A DNA stretch of 12,472 nt, taken from NCBI GenBank assembly GCA_036826475.1, contig DAISWG010000076.1, positions 1 to 12,472 on the forward strand, in the 5' to 3' direction. The notes under the pieces were generated by a model. It ran no database searches and was not told the DNA's origin. It saw nothing but the letters and a program-made list of their open reading frames with translations. The translations under genes were made by a program, and so were the position numbers. Shown in pieces: positions 11,513-12,472 of the stretch. The DNA comes from Miltoncostaea sp036826475. GTDB lineage: Bacteria; Actinomycetota; Thermoleophilia; Miltoncostaeales; Miltoncostaeaceae. Numbering within the stretch: position 1 is the stretch's first letter; each line of letters begins with the position of its first letter.

Positions 11513-12472
11513 GGGTCCCCCTCCCCGGCGGGGAGGGTGAGGCGCAGGAGTGTGCCGCCGCCATCGCCGGACTCCACGTCCAGGCGGCCGCCGGCGAGGG
11601 CGGCGCGCTCCTCGATGGCGGCGAGGCCCAGGTGGCCGTCGGCCACGCGCCGGCGGCGGTCCCCCGCGGCGAGGCCCCGCCCGTCGTCGTGAACCTCCAC
11701 CACCACATCGGCCCCCGACCGGCGGGCGGTGATGGTGACCCGTGCGGCACCCGAGTGGCGCAGGATGTTGGCCACGGCCTCCTGCAGCACCCGGAAGGCG
11801 ACGGTGCGGGCCGTCTCGGGCAGGGCGTCGGCGGCGTCCACGTCCACCGCCACCGCGATGCCCCGCCACTCGAGCCGCTCGACGAGCGCCCGGGTCGCCG
11901 CCGCGAGCCCCAGGTCTCCGAGCGCCACGGGATGGAGGTCGCTGATCGCACGGCGCAGCTCGCGGACCGCCTCGCGTGCCGCCGCTGCCGCCGCCGCGGC
12001 GTCGCCGACGGCATCGGGGGCCTCGCTCCGCAGCCGCGCGACGAGTGCGTCCAGCAGCAGCCCAACGGCGGAGAGACCCTGGACAGGGCCGTCATGGATG
12101 TCCTCCGCCACCCTCCGCCGCTCGTCCTCCTGTGCCGACACGATCGCCGCCGCGAGCGTGCGGCGCTCATCCTGCTCGCGGCGGAGGTCGTCGACCAGGC
12201 GCCCGCGGGCGAGTGCCGCGGCGGCCTGGGCCGCCAGCCCCTGGAGCCGTTCGAGGTCCCCGGCGTCGAGCGGCGGGGGGCCCCCGGTCCCCCCCCGCAC
12301 GCCCCGGGGATCGGCGATCGCTGCCCGGGCGACAGCGGCGGCGAGTGCGAGGAAGAGGGAGTCGCGCCAGCGATCATCACCGGCGATCACCCGCGTGATC
12401 CCCTGCGCCAGCGCGGTCGCCATCACGATCAGGGCGATGGCTTTCAGCAGGCCGAGCAGCGCCAGTTGCGCC
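11431..12472 (-). CDS. NarL-family sensor histidine kinase (5' end beyond window)
   Basis: Membrane-linked two-component kinase; about 347 C-terminal residues are visible and the frame is open to the window edge. Numbering from the GTG at 12426: a hydrophobic stretch, partly before it (LALLGLL, LIVMATALA), and another at 23-37 look like membrane segments. A coiled, Ala-rich linker spans about 57-95. The HisKA_3 dimerisation domain has phospho-acceptor His111 in EDERRRVAEDIHDGPVQGLS. The HATPase domain shows the N box QEAVANILRHSGA (215-227), DDGRGL (247-252) and GHLGLAAIEERA (264-275). The fold should end near 300; the last 30 residues (Ser/Ala-rich, ending KRSSTTT) are antisense to parB. No response regulator is in the window, so the partner and signal are unknown. 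A start at 12426 is possible, but the hydrophobic reading upstream argues for a longer protein. Confidence 0.88.
   Translation of the reverse strand, partial: AQLALLGLLKAIALIVMATALAQGITRVIAGDDRWRDSLFLALAAAVARAAIADPRGVRGGTGGPPPLDAGDLERLQGLAAQAAAALARGRLVDDLRREQDERRTLAAAIVSAQEDERRRVAEDIHDGPVQGLSAVGLLLDALVARLRSEAPDAVGDAAAAAAAAREAVRELRRAISDLHPVALGDLGLAAATRALVERLEWRGIAVAVDVDAADALPETARTVAFRVLQEAVANILRHSGAARVTITARRSGADVVVEVHDDGRGLAAGDRRRRVADGHLGLAAIEERAALAGGRLDVESGDGGGTLLRLTLPAGEGDPQSGAPPTRASASESAASSAKRSSTTT
11519..11537 (+). terminator. Candidate terminator hairpin after parB
   Basis: CCCTCCCC and GGGGAGGG pair perfectly (8 bp) around the loop GGC, starting 7 bases after the parB stop. No T-run follows, which is common in actinobacterial terminators but makes intrinsic termination uncertain. 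The same bases encode LTLPAGEG of the opposing kinase, so coding constraint is an alternative explanation. Confidence 0.4.

Noticed and set aside
9832..11869. Long minus-strand frames opposite parA and parB
   Set aside because: Low-complexity antisense products with no motifs, covering genes with intact catalytic residues.
1..12472. Mobile elements, CRISPR arrays, tRNA, rRNA, toxin-antitoxin or phage genes
   Set aside because: Looked for and not seen: no regularly spaced repeats, no transposase or integrase motifs, no tRNA-like cloverleaf; nearly all space is filled by conserved origin-region genes.

Overview
This window is a chromosomal replication-origin neighbourhood from a very GC-rich bacterium. 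It reads like an actinobacterium: GTG starts dominate, the sequence is saturated in Ala/Arg/Gly codons, and the order is gyrB-dciA-recF-dnaN-dnaA on one arm and rpmH-rnpA-yidD-yidC-jag-rsmG-parA-parB on the other. A deep-branching class such as Thermoleophilia would fit, but that placement is inference. No mobile element, CRISPR array, tRNA or rRNA was seen.

Left arm (1-6344, all minus strand): an ATP-binding protein with a C-terminal winged helix (5613-6344), then dnaA, dnaN, recF, dciA (DUF721) and the 5' part of gyrB, which runs off the left edge. Two gene-free stretches hold the origin signals. The first is 6345-6696, between the divergent ATP-binding gene and rpmH, with four DnaA-box-like 9-mers, a long hairpin and the rpmH promoter. 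The second is 3851-4152, between dnaA and dnaN, with three weaker boxes and the most AT-rich patch of that spacer. Gene directions diverge from the first stretch, so most genes are co-directional with forks leaving it.

Right arm (6697-11512, all plus strand): eight genes packed with 4-8 base overlaps or gaps of at most 13 bases, probably one operon from an extended -10 promoter at 6615-6623. They encode ribosomal protein L34, the RNase P protein, membrane-insertion factors YidD and YidC, the RNA-binding protein Jag/KhpB, the 16S rRNA methyltransferase RsmG, and the segregation pair ParA/ParB. A parS palindrome sits inside the first codons of rsmG, so ParB, ParA and their centromere lie about 3 kb from the proposed origin.

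Right edge (11431-12472, minus strand): a NarL-type sensor histidine kinase, cut by the window end, whose last 82 bases overlap the 3' end of parB tail-to-tail.

Most of the region is textbook. The points that stand out are: gyrB has no ATG/GTG/TTG start and appears to begin at an ATC codon behind a perfect Shine-Dalgarno; an unfamiliar HATPase-winged-helix gene heads the dnaA gene line directly beside the origin; DnaA boxes lie on both sides of the HATPase-dnaA pair; and recF lacks a normal start after the dnaN stop.
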